From: Bacillota bacterium
GTDB lineage: Bacteria > Bacillota > Bacilli > Thermoactinomycetales > DSM-44946
NCBI GenBank assembly: GCA_021793745.1
Contig: JAJYSD010000085.1
Location: 1-6,340, forward strand
Direction of reading: 5' to 3'
DNA: 6,340 nucleotides
Shown: positions 6,244 through 6,340 of the stretch, one piece after another
Layout of the letters: the number at the start of each line of letters is the position of its first letter
How positions within the stretch are numbered: position 1 is the stretch's first letter
Position numbers and translations under genes: made by a program
The notes under the pieces: model-generated
Told to the model about the DNA's origin: nothing
The model's database searches: none
What the model saw: only the letters and a program-made list of their open reading frames with translations

Positions 6244-6340
6244 TCACACCCAGCGGCTGGTGATCACTTTTTTCCGGGTGTAAAATTCGATGCTGTCTTT
6301 GCCGTTGGCATGCAGATCTCCGTAGAAGGAAAGATCGGAA
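6244..6340 (-). CDS. iolA: Methylmalonate/malonate-semialdehyde dehydrogenase (acylating), C-terminal fragment
   Basis: Only the last 31 codons and the TGA stop are inside the window; the gene continues beyond the right edge. The visible tail contains [20 protein letters not shown] followed by KVITSRWV. This is the hallmark C-terminus of CoA-acylating (methyl)malonate-semialdehyde dehydrogenases (MmsA/IolA), an aldehyde-dehydrogenase subfamily. The enzyme converts malonate semialdehyde, made by IolJ, to acetyl-CoA and CO2 with NAD+. Its place directly before iolD, with a 33-bp gap, matches iol operons such as that of B. subtilis, where iolA also begins the operon. The catalytic cysteine lies outside the window, so activity cannot be judged. 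Confidence 0.93.
   Translation of the reverse strand, partial: SDLSFYGDLHANGKDSIEFYTRKKVITSRWV

Noticed and set aside
1..6340. Catabolite-repression (cre) sites, tRNA genes, CRISPR arrays, insertion sequences or a long repeat family
   Set aside because: Reading both strands I found no convincing match to the cre consensus, no cloverleaf, no regularly spaced repeats and no transposase. A motif scan could still find weak cre sites.

Overview
This window is the interior of a myo-inositol catabolism (iol) gene cluster. All six recognisable genes lie on the minus strand, so transcription runs from right to left. In transcription order they are: the C-terminal end of iolA (methylmalonate/malonate-semialdehyde dehydrogenase, cut by the right edge); iolD (a ThDP-dependent ring-cleaving hydrolase); iolE (2-keto-myo-inositol dehydratase); a Gfo/Idh/MocA inositol dehydrogenase closest to IolX/IolG; a LacI-family regulator resembling Bacillus IolQ (formerly DegA); and iolJ (a class II aldolase for 6-phospho-5-dehydro-2-deoxygluconate). 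About 116 bp beyond iolJ hold no gene I can support.

The proteins resemble those of Bacillus subtilis throughout. Ribosome binding sites are purine-rich, and the base composition is clearly above 50% G+C by eye. This fits a Bacillota (Firmicutes) host with moderately high G+C, such as a Bacilli or Thermoactinomycetaceae-type organism. The host cannot be named from the sequence alone.

Layout: iolA-iolD (33 bp gap) and iolD-iolE (20 bp gap) are tightly spaced and surely co-transcribed. A 126 bp leader-like gap separates iolE from the dehydrogenase. A 164 bp gap with an AT-rich promoter/operator candidate precedes the regulator gene. A 54 bp gap with a perfect 14 bp palindrome precedes iolJ. 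I see no convincing minus-strand intrinsic terminator anywhere, so the whole set may be one transcript with internal control points.

Pathway: the dehydrogenase oxidises an inositol isomer to 2-keto-inositol. IolE dehydrates this to the trihydroxycyclohexane dione, and IolD opens that ring to 5-deoxyglucuronate. The isomerase (IolB) and kinase (IolC) steps are not encoded here. IolJ then splits the phosphorylated product into DHAP and malonate semialdehyde, which IolA converts to acetyl-CoA. The LacI-type protein is the likely inositol-responsive switch. The enzymes are well-known families and I find no undescribed system. The points worth a second look are regulatory: the palindromes, a terminator-shaped hairpin facing the wrong way at the iolE stop, and the unusual leader of the dehydrogenase gene.
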